64,000 nt of DNA from positions 2,250,823-2,314,822 of the forward strand of contig UYJD01000001.1 in NCBI GenBank assembly GCA_900618795.1. Direction: 5' to 3'. Positions within the stretch are counted from its first letter, which is position 1. The number at the start of each line of letters is the position of its first letter. This DNA is from Cyanodermella asteris. Its lineage: Eukaryota > Ascomycota > Lecanoromycetes > Ostropales > Stictidaceae. Positions 1 to 10,610 of the stretch are shown here, one piece after another. A program made the translations under genes and the position numbers. Under the pieces are notes generated by a model that saw only the letters and a list, made by a program, of their open reading frames with translations, was not told the DNA's origin and did no database searches.

Positions 1-1578
1 TCCCTGACGTCTGATCGGTCTTTCCTTTGTCCGTGACAGCAGAGGCCAATGACAAGTTTTGAATTTGTTCCAGGCTGGCGTTATGAAAATTTTATTCGAC
101 AGGATCAGCTATGTCGGGCTTGCAGTCTATATGTTCGAGATGTGATTCGAGCGAGTTTTGCCCCGTCAACGGCTGTCGTGGTGATTACAGGCCTTCACTA
201 GCATATTCCCCCTTTGGGGCAGATTCTAGCTTGGCGTGCTGACTCGCCCCGCACGGGTTTCTTACTCTTTTTCTTCTCTCTCTTCCAGAGGGAGAGCGCG
301 ATAGTTACATACACAGACATGAATTGACTCTTTTGTCAGCCATTGCTTGGGGTTTTTCTATTTCATTTGTTTTTGTGGTGACTGCATGGTTGCATTCGTG
401 ATCTCTCCCACCTATGATGTTTGGACCTGGACCGGCACCGTGATTCCCACTACAAGGCGCGATGTTGTTTTCGGCTGGAGCTACCGCTACCTGTACAAAC
501 CTGACACAGCCCTACACGGCCCCAAACATTGGAGGAAGGCTTGACATTAGGTTATTGACTGATGGTCCATTCTTCATACGTCTCATCCACGGCATTCGTG
601 GACTGATTTTCTCGTGTCTGTCGCGGTGGACATCAGCTTTGGCTGCCACATGCTGACAAGCCATGAGGGTAAAGCCGAATTGCCGTGACGGTGCGTGGTG
701 GGGTGCAATTGGTGTCCAAACGATGGGATACTGTTCGCTTGTCGACTGCATTCTCAGTGCCTCGGCCTCGAAAGAAAAGCCATCCCGCTTGCATATGTTT
801 GTCTTCGCGCCGTATGTGCAAAAGAACTACACTTGACGGGGGGTGCTGGACTATTATCCTGGTCAATTGATTGAATCATCCACAGCTTTGCCATCACGCT
901 GTTACCCCCCTCCTCTGGAGCATACCCACGATAATGAAGGTTGAATCTTGTCTTGAGGTCAAATTAATCTTCTTTGTGGAACATATTGTCTCACCGTTCG
1001 TCGGGGTAGGGCAGCGATTGTATGCCACAAGGATGCCGTGACGAGTCGGACTCCGGGGCGTGAAGCCCGACCTCCTTTGAGCACACTATTATGCAGAGAG
1101 CACGTCGCGACGTGCCGGCTCCTCGTTGCATAACCGTAACGTCAGGAAGTTCGGAGTCTTCGTGGCGAAGGATTGAGCCCAATTTATATGAGAGTGCCGA
1201 TACAAAGCTCCAACCCCATTCGATGACGACGTCGGCTGAGTTTCTGAGAGGATTTCTGTAGAGTGAGAAGGATGTACAAGAGCTCGCCACATGGCGATGC
1301 CTGGCAAGCGTCGTTATTAGCCATGGTAAATTGTGTCGGCGGAGATCATGGGCGTCGCACGGCACTCCGCGCAACCGAGAATTATTAATTTAACCAAGAA
1401 AGCCCTCTAACGTCGCCTCCTGTCCTGCTGATCCCAGGGCCTGGTGCTTACATGAAATGATGGACCCACAAGTTTATAATCTTGTCGTCTTGATCATAAA
1501 TTCCGCTGCCATATCACTGTAGTTATCAGACTCTGGATTCACCATCATCACAGTCTTTCCGCTCTGATGCCTGTTGCT
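1..1578. other. Intergenic, no gene seen
   Basis: No reading frame here has a plausible ATG start, coding-like composition or recognisable motif. Open stretches on both strands (for example 991-1374 on the minus strand) encode low-information Arg/Ser/Cys-rich peptides typical of chance frames. The right end probably includes the 3' untranslated region of the membrane protein gene that ends at 1579. Confidence 0.6.
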
Positions 1579-2583
1579 TTAGGCCGTCATGTTAGCGAAT
1601 TCCTTCCTCTCTTCCGCCAATGCCCTCTTCACCCACTGAATCGTAATCACCGACCAAACCGCCACCCAGACCCACGGCACCGTCCACGCCAATCCATACG
1701 CAATTTCGGCATCAATTGTCGCCAACAACACAATCAACACAATCCCCAAACCGAAAGCCGGCACAGCCCAGAACCAACTCAACCGACCCAGCAACTTCCT
1801 CATCGTCGCACTCGCTTCGAACCTATCGCCCCAAGCAGCCCTAAACTCCTTCCCTCCATTTCCATTCACCGCAACAATATCCTCCACAATGACAAACACC
1901 GGCGGCCGCACCTTCTCGCCCCGTCGCAAACTCGACAGCCGAACCGGCGTCCTCGCACCGCAATGCACCATGATCTGCCCGATTATCATCGTGGTCCCGA
2001 CGAACGTCAACAAGTACGGTAGCGGCAGCGCGATGAGCACGATGTTCCCGTTCGCGGACCCGGAACTCAGACACGCCGTGATGACGACGACTCCGATCGT
2101 GTAGCACCAATGGTAAAAGTCGAGGGCCCAGCGGGGCGATCCGTTGAGTGGTCGCGATACGTCGGATGTGCGGATGAGCTTCCAGGTCCGGAGGACAAAG
2201 TCGAGGAGTTGCAGGATGGGCACGACGGTGACGATCGTGCAGACGATTGAGAGGGACATGCTGGTGAGGCGGGTGAGGAGGAAGTAGACGAGGACGGGCG
2301 TGAAGCAGGCGCCGAGCAGGATTGAGGTGAAGCCGATGGCGATGCCGCGCTTGCGTGTGTGGAGGGAGTATGGGAGTGGTGGTGGGATGTTTGAGGAGAG
2401 GGGAGGCTTGGAGAGGGCGGTTTTGGGCTGCTTGTCTGGGGTGAGTGTCATTACCGACGAAAACGATGAAACCGAGGACGAAGAGCTGTTTTGCTCGACA
2501 GCGAGGGCGGAAGCTTTGATGGAGATTTGCTCGTCTGCGAGTTGAAAGGTCGGTTTCATATCGGTTTTGGATATCGCTGCCAT
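1579..2583 (-). CDS. Multi-pass membrane protein, unknown function
   Basis: A single-exon frame of 334 codons, starting at the first ATG of the frame (2583). The open frame extends upstream but only from a TTG. Residues 1-75 are Ser/Thr-rich and probably cytosolic. Several long hydrophobic stretches follow: one near residues 80-105, a second soon after, a pair around residues 165-220, and two closely spaced near the C-terminus. That gives roughly six membrane helices. The C-terminal tail is charged (Lys/Arg/Glu). I do not recognise a transporter or enzyme signature. It looks like one of the many hypothetical integral membrane proteins of filamentous ascomycetes. The long even hydrophobic pattern and absence of stops make it a real gene. 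Function is not inferred. Confidence 0.75.
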   Translation of the reverse strand: MAAISKTDMKPTFQLADEQISIKASALAVEQNSSSSSVSSFSSVMTLTPDKQPKTALSKPPLSSNIPPPLPYSLHTRKRGIAIGFTSILLGACFTPVLVYFLLTRLTSMSLSIVCTIVTVVPILQLLDFVLRTWKLIRTSDVSRPLNGSPRWALDFYHWCYTIGVVVITACLSSGSANGNIVLIALPLPYLLTFVGTTMIIGQIMVHCGARTPVRLSSLRRGEKVRPPVFVIVEDIVAVNGNGGKEFRAAWGDRFEASATMRKLLGRLSWFWAVPAFGLGIVLIVLLATIDAEIAYGLAWTVPWVWVAVWSVITIQWVKRALAEERKEFANMTA

Positions 2584-3275
2584 GTTATAGTCGCAGTTCA
2601 CCTGCTTAGTAGACTTGCAAGGTTGTTTTCCCAAAGCAAAGTCGCTCACGACTGGCAAAATCAATTAAATGTGCCTTCAGATGTTGATGTCTTCATGCGC
2701 AGCTCAATACAGACTGTCCCTCGACAACTCGAGAAGCTAGTGCAGATGTGGACAAACAAGTCGGTGGAAGACAACAGGAGATGCAGTGTCTGCAAACATA
2801 GTCGTGCGCGCTACATCGCAACTAATATGCTGATGAACACATCGAAGCTGAACGCTCCATGATCAAGCGACACCACTGAAGGTAGGCCAAGGTTGGATCT
2901 GACAAGCGGGTTGGCATCGCGTCATGACTTCTGCAGACTGTAAGATTCATGGTGGCTTATATGGGCAGTAGCATTGCTGCCGGCCGACAGCACGAGCTTC
3001 TCGAGTCTGCTACGGCCGGAAGAGGCGCTTACAGGCGCGATGCACGATCGATCGATGATGAAGACTCGGTTGGAATCCGAGAGTTAGAACAAGCTTCGAT
3101 GCGGCTGGAGCGTGAGGATCGACTCGATCGAGTGCCGTGAATTTGGCTTATGTCATCAAATCATGGATACTGCTATAGTTACCTCGAGTAGTCCTTCTCA
3201 GCCGTGGGAATCCTCTAAGTCGACATAGATGTCGTTTGTTGACTCAGAGATTATTCAATTCTCCGAGTTCATTTG
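2584..3275. other. Intergenic, no gene seen
   Basis: The probable promoter of the membrane protein gene lies just right of 2583. Around 3040-3130 the motif GATCG recurs several times in short order. No coding frame is convincing. Confidence 0.55.
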
Positions 3276-4302
3276 CTACGAATTCGCAGTCTCGTGGCTA
3301 TCAAGCTTTGTCGTCTTATCGTGCATGACCTGTTGCGCCAGCTCAACAGTGCCCTGTGGCGGAGTCGAAGGGCGTTGATCTGGATGCTCATCGGGATGGT
3401 CTGCGACGAAGAGGTCCTTGATAGAACCCTTGCCAATCGCCCTCTGGTAGACCTCATAGCTCGTTGCAAACTCCCTATGCTTTCCAACCGAGATTTGATC
3501 CAAGAGCTTGAGGGCGAAGATCTGGCAATTGTTGTCGATTAGGTTGTACGCTGGTCTCTTTTCTCGCATTGCATAGATGGTCATTTCGCCTGTCATGACA
3601 TCCCATGAGTCTCACAGACGGCTAAAAAAGTGCCTCCAGAGAAGGTACAAACTCACCTGCTTGTGCGAGGGCAGCGTCATTGAACCTTGTCTTCCCGACT
3701 TCGTACGTATGCCAATCTTTCCGATCAATATGCGCATTGGTGTAGGTGATATCTAGCTTCTCATCCTGAAGGCCGAGCATGTCAGTCCTCTTCGAGTCCG
3801 TGTCGTCTGGTTGCAGATCCGACTCACCATCCAAAGTTGATGGCAGTAATCGCCCACGAGAACCGCCCAATGCTGCGTCGGGTCTGGAAATTTATTGATA
3901 CCTTCCGTCACCATCTTGCCCAAGCCCGTCTGCTCCGCAAACCACTTGCCCGCCAGTCCTGCCACCGGATGCCATCCTATCTCTACCAGTCGCGGCTCGC
4001 CAGAGATGATGACCTCTCCTGGTGGAACTACGCTTGGTGTCTGTCCGAGACCCAGCGAGCGCTCGAGCTTGCTTTTGCCTTTGGCAACATTTTCCTTGCT
4101 TGCATGGGCAAAGACATCAGCTCAAGTTGTCTCACGTACCCTCGGAGCATTGACACAAGGGGTGGCTGCGGATGTGCGGGCCGTATACTCACAGGAAAGC
4201 GCCAAGCAGCTCACGCTTTGACGGCTCTGATTCCTCGAGCTTGCTTGGGGAGGCGACGTTCGGTTCTTGGACCGATTTGAAAAGACTGCTGAGATGATTC
4301 AT
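3276..4302 (-). CDS. Hypothetical protein with H...NNC papain-like pattern
   Basis: Four exons on the minus strand join in frame: 4193-4302, 3828-4098, 3657-3765 and 3276-3589, giving 267 residues. The introns have GTGAGT donors (the first GTGAGTAT) and AG acceptors. The start is ATG at 4302. The N-terminus is polar. Exon 2 contains a Gly/Pro-rich stretch and then an HWAVLVG motif. Exon 4 contains YNLIDNNCQIFA. A His at the start of a strand followed later by an Asn-Cys before a helix is the arrangement seen in PPPDE, LRAT-like and other papain-fold thiol hydrolases. Assignment to any one of them is inference, and the usual spacing cannot be verified here. The C-terminal tail is low complexity. 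A fungal cysteine-dependent peptidase or acyltransferase-like protein is my best guess. Existence of the gene is well supported by three consistent splice junctions. Confidence 0.7.
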
Positions 4303-5035
4303 GATGGATCAGCAGGAATGCACTGCGAAGTCGCTAGCAAGGCGGAAATGGCCAAGGCTGATGCTAGGATGTGGGATGTCAATGATCACGTGATAGGCTG
4401 GTGCAAATCGGCAGACGAACTTGAAATGGCTTCGAAACACGGACACACCGAGACCAGCTACGTGCCCAACTCGTCTTGACGATACGTGGAAGCCATTCTT
4501 TGATCTTGCACAAAATTGCTGACAGCCACTAGAGGCACGTCAGCGCGTTTAAAGCATTGAAAATGAGCTTTCAGAAAATGCACCGGCGAGCTCCATCTCA
4601 CGAGCTCAAAGTCAGAGATCCCAGATGTTCCTAGCGATCTGTTCCGGGGCTGGAAGGATTCGATCAGATTGGTCAGAATGCACAAGCTGTTGCTAAAGCC
4701 TTGCTTCCGCAAGGCCCTGTCCGTTTCCCGAAGATGATTCGCGCTAAGAAGCCACTCTTAGCCTTATCGTCAGGCTTGCCAGATCATGCTAGGAGCTCAT
4801 CGTCAACTTCAGTGCTTCCTCCCGAAGTTCGTTGACTCCCTTTTCTTGGACTCGCTTCTATGTTTTTGTGCTTCCTCCACGCTCCTACGTGACTCGCGAC
4901 GACCAATCTCTACATAAAGTCACCCTCGACCACTACCGAGGCAGAATTCGAAGAACAAGTTCCTCAGCCTCGCCAGTGATACGCGGTGGCCACTGAAGAC
5001 TACAAATCTTTGAGACCCTGGTTTCGAGTTGCAAC
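4303..5035. other. Intergenic, no gene seen
   Basis: The frames are short and uninformative. This interval separates the four-exon gene to the left from the HET remnant to the right. Confidence 0.5.
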
Positions 5036-5814
5036 ATGTCCAAGAAGGTTTCCAGTAACGCAAATGACTGGTATCAACGCTGTGCTGTTTCGTCCGCCAA
5101 AAAAGAGATACGTGTCCTGGTACTCAAGCTGGCAATAGGCCTATACCAAAAATTTTGCGTCGATACGAGGACAGTATTGCTCAAGGACCAGGGTTTATGT
5201 TACGAAGCGCTCTCCTATGTTTGCGACGGCTATGACGAGCAGCGTGAAATCACTATGCGACGACGCCCGGGATTCAAGGTCACGGATAACCTGAGCCATG
5301 CGCTCCGCCGCTTGCGTGACAAGCGGAGCGAGCACACTCTGTGGATTGTGGCCCTGTGTATCAATCAAAATGGTATTGAAGAACAGAACGAGCAATGTTA
5401 CCATTGGTCAACAAAGAGAGCAAGATCCGGGATGACGCCCTGACATAATGGCTGGAGCTGGGATCTGGCATCTCGTCACTACCGGCGCGTGTCGTCAAAT
5501 GGTTGACAAGGGGGTCCGAGTGCTGTCCAGTAAGCATCATCACCACTCGTGATAGCTTAACGGGTTTGACCCTCGAAGGAGCTGCCAAAGGCGATGTGAT
5601 CGTGTATCTCGACGGCGCAAGACTACCAGTGATTCTTCGAGAGATACCCGACAGTGATGATTACACCTTCCAGGGATTCGTTTACATGCACGAATGCTTC
5701 GAGTTCATCGAGAGCTCAAATCGTAACCGCTATCACAGATTACAACTCCGTGTGTCCACGAACCTCGATGTTCCCCGTCGAACTTTACCGTCTCAAATGA
5801 AGGGGATACGATAA
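5036..5814 (+). pseudogene. HET-domain (heterokaryon incompatibility) gene remnant
   Basis: Two plus-strand pieces look like the ends of one HET-family gene. The left piece (5036-5443) carries the sequence of motifs typical of the HET domain: a YEALSYVC segment, then a FKVTDNLSHALRRLR block, then LWIVALCINQN. The right piece (5503-5814) carries a GDVIVYLDGARLPVILRE block followed by a Y...G..Y.H segment, as in the C-terminal region of HET proteins. Intact family members are usually 500-800 residues, and almost the whole middle is absent here. HET proteins act in non-self recognition during hyphal fusion. This copy is not expected to work. It could also be a heavily shortened family member with an unmodelled intron, but the missing centre argues for decay. 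Confidence 0.7.
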
Positions 5815-6641
5815 CGCGCCAATTGAAGATCGGAGTTCACCGAGATGACTGTCATTCGACGCCGCAGTACCTGCTGAAAGCTCCCTGTTGAATAACTTGA
5901 GACACAATGCGATGGCGAACCTACCTTGAAAGGCGCATATCCGCATGTTAGTAGGCTCTAGCTAAGCTTTACAGATGACTGCGGTGCAGATTCAGGGAAG
6001 AGGCCGATCGAGACTCGGCTGCATGATGAGATGCCATGATGCGGGCGAAAGACAACGCTTGCTTTTGCACGTAGCCGAGATCAGTTCTACTTAGATTGGG
6101 ACAATGACAGTCTTACACTGTGAGCACGACGCGCGCTCACACTTTCGCAGCGAAACCTGAGGGAAAAGGCAGAAGTTTGACTGACGCCTATAAATTAGAG
6201 CCAGTATCGTTAAACAATTATCGAGTGAACGACTGCGTCTTTGAAAGTTTCTTTGCTATTCATTTGTCTAGGCCGCAAGGTTCGTTTACTGTCTGGCGCC
6301 GCGTCTGTGGAAACGAAACACCTGGCTCAAGTTATTGAACTCTGTCCGTGGCGGTCTAACGCGAACCACACCAACAGTCCGAGACAGCCACGATTCTCTT
6401 CCCGCTGCTGCATAACAACGAGATTGCGAGTCCTGCAATACGCCCTACCGAAGCACCAACGCCTCCTTCGTAACATCGTGTTCTGTGTCTCTGGGTATCA
6501 AGGGTATCGTGAGGGGAACAGCACAGGGCGGGCGCAGTTCACGTCGAATTCTGGTAGCAGACTTGCTGAGTGGAGGTCGGGTAGCCAGGCTTTGGACGAA
6601 TCAAGTTCTGCCCCCGAATTTGACTTCGTTCGTTGCACGAC
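5815..6641. other. Intergenic, no gene seen
   Basis: No supported gene. The long plus-strand frame that begins in this interval runs antisense into the Ser/Thr-Pro-rich gene and is Cys/Arg/Ser-rich, so it is treated as a chance frame. The right edge should contain the 3' untranslated region of that gene. Confidence 0.5.
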
Positions 6642-7903
6642 TCAATGCGTCGTCTCGCGAGCTCGCTTAGTACCGCTTTGCAGCGCCTCTCCTTCACGCT
6701 TCGTCCCACTCGACTCCCGCATATTCTTCCGTCTCGGCCAATGATCAAACGGACTTGCTGGCGCTTCAAAAGATCGAGATGCGGCTGCGAGTGGCGCAGG
6801 CTTGCTTGGTACTGACTTGGTCTTGGTGGAATTGGATGCTGATGGAAGGCCATGACTTTCAGGATCCTCGATGTCTGTCACCGCTTCCTCGTCTGTTGTG
6901 GTGCCTTGGTGATATCTCATTTCCTCGGGCTCTGAGTTGAACAGGCGACGAGGCTTGATGCTGGAACGCGTGAAGTGCTTGCGGGATGGAGAGTCGACCT
7001 CTTGTCCGTCGAGGTCGTCCTGGTGTGGCGAGGAGTAAGCTTCGAGAGGACTTTGCGTTCCGTCTCTGCCGCCGCGTGTTGCTGGATTCGGACCATCGAA
7101 GCGCTTGTAAACTTTGCGGCCACGGCTGTAATCAGTTAGTAAGAGAAGCTCAGACTTCGCAATAGTGTGCAGACTTACAAAACATAGACCATACCACGGT
7201 CGTCATCCATCTGTTGAATCCCCTTCTCCAATTGCCTCTCGGTGTGGGAGTCCCTCTTACGCTTCTTCGGCATTTGTCTCATCGTTCCCTCGGGGATATA
7301 GAAAGGGTTGTCCTCCGTAGTATCGACCTCAGGTATCCTATCATTGCTGTCTGTATAGATTTGAATCTTGCCATTGCCATTTTCCGCCTCTTGATTAAGC
7401 GAGAACCCAACGTGCTTCTTGGCGCGCTTATTCCGTTTGCTGGGTGTCGCCAATTGCTCTTCAATATTCTCCCGCGTCTGGTCTGGAAAGATCACACGCC
7501 CGCCTGGGCCTGTGCTAGTCGATAGAGGCTTCTTGCGCGGTGTCTTCGATGATGTGGGTAGGCCAAGCGCCACAGAGACATTTGGAGGTGCAATTCCATG
7601 GTCTTTTAACGCTTTTCTCGATGCAGATCGAGTCAACGCGACCATGTCGTCTTGATCGTGTGGGGAGGAAGGAGGAGAGAGTTGTGATTGATTGCGTCGA
7701 GCTCTAGGTGTGCGCTTGAGTTCACCGGTTGTACTATCGAATGAGCGATCTGCAGTAGGTGACGGCGTGCGCTCTGATGTAGACACCTGATTGTTCAGAC
7801 GACTGCTTTTGCGCAGTGAAAGGTGAGGAGGTGAGTCGTATCGCGGCCCATGAAGTGGTGTGGGTGGTGTATGTATCGCTGCGGGCGGAGGTGTGGAAGT
7901 CAT
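6642..7903 (-). CDS. Ser/Thr-Pro-rich, probably nuclear protein
   Basis: Two exons (7179-7903 and 6642-7125) flank a 53-nt intron with donor GTAAGT and acceptor TTACAG, giving 402 residues. The junction restores a continuous MVYVFRGRKVYKRF segment, which supports the splice. The N-terminal 130 residues are disordered and full of SP and TP dipeptides. Basic clusters follow around residues 120-165, including RNKRAKKH, and again near 215-225 (PKKRKRD), plausible nuclear localisation signals. A short block DNPFYIPEG precedes the junction. The C-terminal third is again polar, with several TTDEE-type acidic patches. No catalytic domain is visible. The conserved-looking DRGMVYVFRG core suggests a fungal regulatory protein, possibly phosphorylated by proline-directed kinases. 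I cannot name the family. Confidence 0.72.
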
Positions 7904-8856
7904 CTTGAATGAGATGGCTTTGAGCTCGTGAAAGCGCAGTGCGCGCGGGCCGGGGCAGCTGCTTGCACCCGGGGTGAGTCGAAACTCGCGAGTGTACTCC
8001 CGATGTCAAATTCGCGACTTGTGATATGATATGGTGCGCCGTTTGCTTCGAATTGAGTATCTTGACCGCTGGAGCTAGGGGAAGCTAGGAAAGGGCTTTG
8101 CGCAGGATCAATGGTCGCTGAGGGCGCATGTATGGAAGCCCGAAAAAGCAATGCTCGTGAGGTGCTGCTGGTTTACCGAATACTTTGAGTGTTGAAGCTC
8201 TACACGGGTGGCGATGGGGAGGATCGAGATGGAGTTTGTGGTGAAGTGAGTGATTACGAGGTTGGGTGGGAAGAAGTGGAAAGTGGCTGGGCGAAGGCTG
8301 CCGAACACCGTCTGTGCGCGCTTCATTGGCAGATCACGCCCTCATTTCAAACGCGACCCTGCTTTTCGAGCCGCTAACGGTCCGCATGGACAGGGTTCAT
8401 AAACCCGTCTGTCAAGGTAAACGCCTGTAAACCTGCTGCACCTGTCTTGGACTGACCATGTTGTTTGTTGTTTTGCAAAATGTCTTTACGCGTTCACAGA
8501 CTTTGGCTTGGCACGTCCAATCCAGGCCAACCGCTCCCTCAGAGACAACGATAAGACATTGAGCATCAAGTAGGCTTTGGGAATTTCCTTCCAGTGGCTT
8601 CCAGCTTGCCTACTTTGTCCTGTCTGTCTTGCAATACCTTCTAAGCGAAGATTTCGAGAGCGATCTTGACACTAAATCAATTCTCCGTACTCATCGTGAT
8701 AGACCATCCTCAGTCCTCATTCTTTGTCTGAATTCTTCCTTCTCCGTTACAGTCTGTCTGGTTTATAGTGCTTTAGTGCATTTTAACCGGGATAATTAAT
8801 CAAACGTGCATTCGATTTTGTGGACGTACAATTCAGGGCATACACGGCATATTGCT
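7904..8856. other. Upstream region of the Ser/Thr-Pro-rich gene
   Basis: This contains the probable promoter and leader of the gene starting at 7903. Minus-strand frames here (7900-8326) are Ser/Pro-rich and read like leader sequence. No gene is supported between 8330 and 8856. Confidence 0.5.
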
Positions 8857-10292
8857 CTACGGAAGTTCAAGTTGCAACACATTCTCAACAGACCCAGAAA
8901 TCGTCCATATCTTGACAAACCTCAACCCAGCCCTCATCACGACGTCCCTCCAGTTCGCCTCCGTTCTCTCTCCTGCCCCAAAACAGCACAACATATTCAC
9001 ATTCTGGACCGTCGCAGCCGGGTTCGCATCCCGCTTCGTGACGATCGCCTGGTGCACCAAAATTCTACTGAATTCCTACTCCATGACGGCTGCAATCACG
9101 CGCGAAATCTTCACAGCATCTTCTTCGCCCCAGTCATGCAGTACGGTGTGCAGGTAGTAAGTCCTCGCGCCCTTGACGGGTTTCGGCTGGAAGAAACTGT
9201 ACACTTGCACGATGACGGCCGGAGACTCTTGCACAATCGCCCCCTCGATTACTGCAGTCTGGTCCTGCAAGACCAATGATCCCGCCGCTGAATCTGGGTA
9301 CTGGGTTCGAGACTTCTCTCAATTGTGACCGATACCACCTCCGACATCCACCACCAGCGCAAGCCCTGGTTTGGCTAGATTCACGATCTCCGTCTTCGTC
9401 GGATACAGGCCCGGCCAAAGCGCCTTCGACGCAGACAATACCTGCGTGATGTCGTTGAAGCGTTTTCCGATGTACGGGTTCTGGTCTATGTAAGTGAAGA
9501 CAGGCTTCGTGGCCTTTCCAGCTATTGAATTTGTTGAATGACGATGCGTCCGTGGGCTTGTCGTAGCCGTTCTGCCTGGCGAATGTCGGGTAGCTGAAAA
9601 ATATGGGATACCAGTCTAATGCAAAGCCATACTGAGCGGAGAAGTGGTCATCCGCGAGGGAGCGGGTGAAGGGTATTGGAGCATAGATACTCGGTCCGAT
9701 TTCGATGAAGTGTCAGCCGGCGAGCATGCGCAGGACGCCGTCTATGATCACACGGTCAGAGAAACGTTTTTCATCATCTGGAAAACAGGGATCGAGGCGA
9801 ACACGTCTAGAAAGACGACTTCGACGCCCCCTTATTTTGCCAAGTTTCGAACATGGTCCGCTCGGCTACCGGCAGCAACCCATCTCTTCCAGCATCTCGC
9901 AGCGATTAGGGTGTTGATCATGGCGATCACGTTGCTGTTGACGATTGCACGACTCCAGCCGACCTCGAAAGGGACCTGAGCGCGTCGATAGGCTGCGAAA
10001 CGAGCATCGCGAGCTTTGATGTGCGATCGGTCTCGTTGGTAAATGCGGCGGCGCAGATTTCCTGCAGCTCTTGGACTGGCTGGTCGACTCTGGAGGTCAT
10101 GCTTGCGATACAGGATGATTCAAAGGCACCAAACTCGGCAATGATGGCGCGTGGACACTGTGGAATTTGGTTTTGAGTTGGTTTTGATTTTTGGCTAAGC
10201 TGTTCTGGGGATGTTTGACGTCGAGTATACTCGTGTGCACGGGGACTGGAGTTCCGACTGTCAACAAGCTTCACAAGGCAGCGACCACTCAT
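8857..10292 (-). pseudogene. Decayed class II O-methyltransferase gene
   Basis: Minus-strand pieces in different frames line up with a SAM-dependent O-methyltransferase of the plant-caffeate/fungal secondary-metabolite type. The strongest piece (9076-9276) has VLQDQTAVIEGA, then FFQPKPVKGARTYYLHTVLHDW, the family's catalytic-His strand and following helix. Downstream, 8857-9060 carries ERTEANWRDVVMRAGLRFVKIW, the typical C-terminal helix and strand. Upstream, around 9330-9420, a Gly-rich segment resembles the SAM-binding DVGGGIGHN motif but in another frame. The far upstream piece (9927-10292) may be the N-terminal dimerisation region, with lower certainty. The coding sequence is interrupted several times and no intron set restores it. 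Such enzymes methylate phenolic metabolites. There is no neighbouring polyketide synthase or other cluster gene in the window. Confidence 0.75.
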
Positions 10293-10610
10293 GCTGACGC
10301 TGTTGCGCTATTTAGATCATGATCGATTGAAGACAGACCACGGCAACCTACAGCTCAGTTTGGCAGACTTCGAGGCCTACATTTTGGCCACGAATGTCAG
10401 CGCATCATGAAGACAAAAGTGAGGCAATGTTCACGGACCACAAAACTCCAGTCTTCTCGAGCTGTTCGCTCTACTCATCATTCATTACACTTGGACCAAG
10501 GGCAAGTAAGATGCTAAAGAAAATGCATTTCGTCATTCAGGTTAAGTGTCTGTATTGATCGTGACCACTCATCCTCTTACTCCATACGCCACGCCAGAAT
10601 GTGAACCAAA
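10293..10610. other. Intergenic, 3' side of polymerase gene
   Basis: This short spacer presumably carries the 3' untranslated region of the DNA polymerase gene whose stop codon lies at 10611. No other feature was seen. Confidence 0.5.

Noticed and set aside
991-1374. Minus-strand frame of 127 codons
   Set aside because: Cys/His/Ser/Arg-rich composition, no motif and no neighbours in support; reads as chance.
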